Shown here: positions 6,545 to 8,453 of the stretch, one piece after another
Position numbering within the stretch: the first letter of the stretch is position 1
How the letters are laid out: every line of letters begins with the position of its first letter
NCBI GenBank assembly: GCA_003354055.1
Contig: PIVQ01000285.1
Coordinates: 1-8,453 of the forward strand
DNA from: Desulfobacteraceae bacterium
GTDB taxonomy: Bacteria; Desulfobacterota; Desulfobacteria; Desulfobacterales; Desulfobacteraceae
DNA length: 8,453 nucleotides
Direction: 5' to 3'
Notes under the pieces: generated by a model
Told to the model about the DNA's origin: nothing
Databases searched by the model: none
Seen by the model: the letters and a program-made list of their open reading frames with translations, nothing else
Position numbers and translations under genes: made by a program

Positions 6545-7690
6545 ATGGAAATAGTTGGAATCGATGTCGGTTTCGGGTTTACAAAGGCATATAACGGTAA
6601 AAATTCCGTTATTTTCAAATCGTTAATCGGTGATGCCGCCGATATCCAGTTCCGGGCATCGCTGGGAGATGCATCTGCCACATCCAACCTGCATATTACC
6701 CTGAATGACAAGGCATATTTTTTAGGCAGTTATGCTGAACTCCAGTCCAATATTCCGGAATTCACCCTTGACCAGGAAAAGCTGGTTGAAGATTTTATCA
6801 AAATCCTGGCCATAACCGCAGCAGGCATTTGCACTGATACTAAAGGCCCGATTAATGTTGTCACAGGCCTTCCGGTCGGGTATTTAAAGCGGGATACCCG
6901 TAGACTTAAAGAAATGATTAAAGGTATGCATGAGATCACCTTTCACACCCATAACGGCCAGGATCAAACCAAACGGCTGAATATTGATAAAGTTCATGTG
7001 ATACCACAGCCCATAGGCTCCATATTTAATCTTATATTTGACGAATCAGGAAAAATCACAGACCGTGCCCTTGCCAATTCAAAACTCGGGGTGGTGGACA
7101 TTGGATTTAAAACCACGGATTTTTCCATCTTTGACCATCTTCAATACATTGAGCGGGGATCGTCTACAATGGATTCCGGGATCTCAAAATGCTTTTCCGT
7201 TATTGCCAACAAATTACGGCAGGAGAGCAATATCAACATTGAACTCTACCGGATTTTTAAATTTGTTGAAGCCGGAATGATCAAAATTAAAGGCAAAGAA
7301 TACAATATTTCCAATCTTAAAAAACGGGTATATACCCACTCGGCATCCGCTATTGCAGAGGATTTAAACCGGCTGTGGGAAAACGATTGGGATATTGATT
7401 CCATTATCCTGTCCGGCGGCGGTTCCATTGCCCTTGCCGAATACCTCAACCCGAAAATTGAGGGAAATGTAATCCCTATTCAGAAAAATTTCGATGCCCG
7501 GTTTAACAATGTTCAGGGCTATTGCAAATTTGGTCAGTACAAATGGGGAAATAAAAAAAAAATTAACGAAACCACACCGGCCAAAAAAGCCCCTGTCAAT
7601 GACAGTAAAACCCAAAAACCTTCCGATGACGACCCGTCCAAAGAAGAAAAATCAGGCAAAGGCCTGGCCTGGCTCAGACGCCAGAATTAG
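6545..7690 (+). CDS. ParM/Alp-like bacterial actin homologue with a charged C-terminal tail
   Basis: A 381-residue actin-fold ATPase of the ParM/StbA/Alp group. Nucleotide-binding motifs are in order: phosphate-1 GIDVGFGFTK (5-14), the connecting segment VIPQPIGS (152-159), phosphate-2 VVDIGFKTTDF (183-193), and the adenosine loop LSGGGS (289-294). The ending NVQGYCKFG (322-330) is typical of the core C-terminus. Relatives polymerise into filaments that move plasmids or, in other families, position cell structures. Residues ~336-381 form a probably disordered tail: KKK, proline/lysine-rich, acidic DDDPSKEE (361-368), then AWLRRQN at the end, which could dock a partner. A run of ten A's (7553-7562) lies at the core-tail junction. 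No ParR gene or parC-like iteron array is adjacent, so a plasmid-partition role is not supported. larB follows after 9 nt, suggesting cotranscription. MreB and MamK are less likely from the motifs. Cellular role unknown. Confidence 0.85.
   Translation: MEIVGIDVGFGFTKAYNGKNSVIFKSLIGDAADIQFRASLGDASATSNLHITLNDKAYFLGSYAELQSNIPEFTLDQEKLVEDFIKILAITAAGICTDTKGPINVVTGLPVGYLKRDTRRLKEMIKGMHEITFHTHNGQDQTKRLNIDKVHVIPQPIGSIFNLIFDESGKITDRALANSKLGVVDIGFKTTDFSIFDHLQYIERGSSTMDSGISKCFSVIANKLRQESNINIELYRIFKFVEAGMIKIKGKEYNISNLKKRVYTHSASAIAEDLNRLWENDWDIDSIILSGGGSIALAEYLNPKIEGNVIPIQKNFDARFNNVQGYCKFGQYKWGNKKKINETTPAKKAPVNDSKTQKPSDDDPSKEEKSGKGLAWLRRQN
7553..7562 (+). other. A10 homopolymer with in-frame A_AAA_AAA slippery heptamer
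   Basis: Codons K337-K339 are AAA AAA AAA followed by ATT, giving ten consecutive A's. A -1 shift reads AAT then TAA (7564-7566) and ends the protein near residue 340. A +1 shift continues to TGA at 7701-7703, giving a lysine/arginine-rich tail. Whether slippage occurs cannot be seen from the sequence. Confidence 0.5.
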
Positions 7691-7699
7691 GATATTTAT

Positions 7700-8453
7700 A
7701 TGAACCCTGAAACACTGACCCGTATCCTGTCACAGGTAGCCAGCGGAGAACTTAAGATTGATGCGGCTAAAGACCAGTTCAAACACCTCTCTTTTGAAGA
7801 TATCGGGTTTGCCCATATTGATCACCACAGGTCCCTGAGAAAGGGATTTCCCGAAGTCATTTTCGGCCAGGGAAAATCCAGTGAACAGATCGCGGGTATC
7901 CTCGACATAATGAAAGACAGGGAACAGATCATCCTGGTCACCCGAATTGATCAGGATAAGGCAGATCCCATCCTGGACAAATTTGCCGATGCCGAATACT
8001 TTCAAGATGCCCGGTTACTCCGACTCCAGAAGTCACCGCCTCAAATTACAGGGGTGGGTACCATCCTCATCGTATCGGCAGGCACCTCAGATATCCCTGT
8101 AGCCAGGGAAGCCGCCCTTACTGCAACCGCCATGGGCAATCGGGTAGAAACCATCTTCGATGTTGGCGTGGCCGGAATTCACAGACTTTTTGCCCACAGA
8201 AAGATGATGGAAGAGGCAAGTGTAATCGTGGTTGCGGCCGGTATGGAAGGCGCATTACCTTCTGTGATCGGCGGTATGGTTCAGGCCCCGGTGATTGCTG
8301 TTCCCACCAGTATCGGATATGGCACCAGCTTCAACGGCATGACCGCACTTTTGGGTATGCTCAACTCCTGCAGTTCAAATATTGCGGTGGTAAATATTGA
8401 TAATGGATTTGGTGCAGGCTACATGGCATCTTCCATCAACCATGTAGCGGCCC
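7700..8453 (+). CDS. larB: Nickel-pincer cofactor biosynthesis protein LarB, 3' end cut by window edge
   Basis: 251 codons are present, close to the ~250-residue family length, so only the last residues are missing. LarB carboxylates nicotinic acid adenine dinucleotide at C5 and hydrolyses the phosphoanhydride to give pyridinium-3,5-biscarboxylic acid mononucleotide. This is the first step to the nickel-pincer nucleotide used by lactate racemase and other LarA-family enzymes. The C-terminal domain resembles PurE: SAGTSDIPVAREA (126-138), DVGVAGIHRL (154-163), GMEGALPSVIGG (181-192), PTSIGYG (202-208) and LNSCSSN (221-227). E183 and C224 sit in the two blocks that I recall holding the catalytic Glu and the covalent Cys of the Lactiplantibacillus enzyme. 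The N-terminal ~110 residues are the family's smaller domain. AGGA (7689-7692) overlaps the stop of the actin-like gene and sits 7 nt before this ATG. larC, larE and larA are not in view and may lie to the right. Confidence 0.93.
   Translation, partial: MNPETLTRILSQVASGELKIDAAKDQFKHLSFEDIGFAHIDHHRSLRKGFPEVIFGQGKSSEQIAGILDIMKDREQIILVTRIDQDKADPILDKFADAEYFQDARLLRLQKSPPQITGVGTILIVSAGTSDIPVAREAALTATAMGNRVETIFDVGVAGIHRLFAHRKMMEEASVIVVAAGMEGALPSVIGGMVQAPVIAVPTSIGYGTSFNGMTALLGMLNSCSSNIAVVNIDNGFGAGYMASSINHVAA

Noticed and set aside
7730..8005. 91-residue minus-strand frame inside larB
   Set aside because: It is antisense to a clear LarB frame with conserved catalytic blocks.

Overview
The window reads as chromosomal DNA of a Gram-negative, moderate-GC, probably anaerobic bacterium, most likely a sulfate reducer of the Desulfobacteraceae type (Desulfobacterota). 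This is an inference from gene style and content: a fused DUF1998-type helicase/nuclease, the cmoA-cmoB pair, and a larB gene for the nickel-pincer cofactor. No rRNA, tRNA, CRISPR array, insertion sequence or prophage gene is visible. Nearly all of the window is coding.

Layout. (1) 1-3778, minus strand: an arginase gene is followed after 14 nt by a very large helicase gene that runs off the left edge. The helicase part (residues ~1-760) resembles Bacillus MrfA (YprA), with DEAD/DEAH motifs and a C-terminal four-cysteine zinc site. It is fused to a DnaQ/RNase H-like exonuclease domain (residues ~795-957) of the kind that is a separate protein, MrfB (YprB), in Bacillus. (2) 3779-3888: a short divergent promoter region with an excellent sigma70-type promoter reading right. 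(3) 3889-4578, plus strand: a histidine-phosphatase-family protein. (4) 4579-6371, minus strand: cmoA-cmoB, the two enzymes that make 5-oxyacetyl-uridine-type modifications at tRNA wobble U34. An in-frame 27-bp tandem near-duplication covers the cmoB stop codon. (5) 6372-6544: a divergent intergenic region with a tandem heptamer, a candidate promoter and a near-palindrome. (6) 6545 to the right edge, plus strand: a ParM/Alp-like bacterial actin with a charged C-terminal tail, followed after 9 nt by larB (cut by the right edge, almost complete).

How the genes fit together. cmoA and cmoB form an obvious pathway: CmoA makes carboxy-SAM and CmoB transfers the carboxymethyl group to 5-hydroxyuridine-34 of tRNA. 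The helicase-exonuclease is probably a single-polypeptide DNA repair machine. Arginase shares its transcript with that gene, with no obvious metabolic link. The actin-like gene has no visible ParR or centromere next to it and is apparently cotranscribed with larB.

The most unusual candidate is a run of ten A's in the actin-like gene, exactly at the junction between the actin core and the tail. It contains an in-frame A_AAA_AAA slippery heptamer. A -1 shift would end the protein at once, giving a tail-less actin. A +1 shift would give a different, strongly basic tail whose stop codon overlaps the larB start as ATGA.
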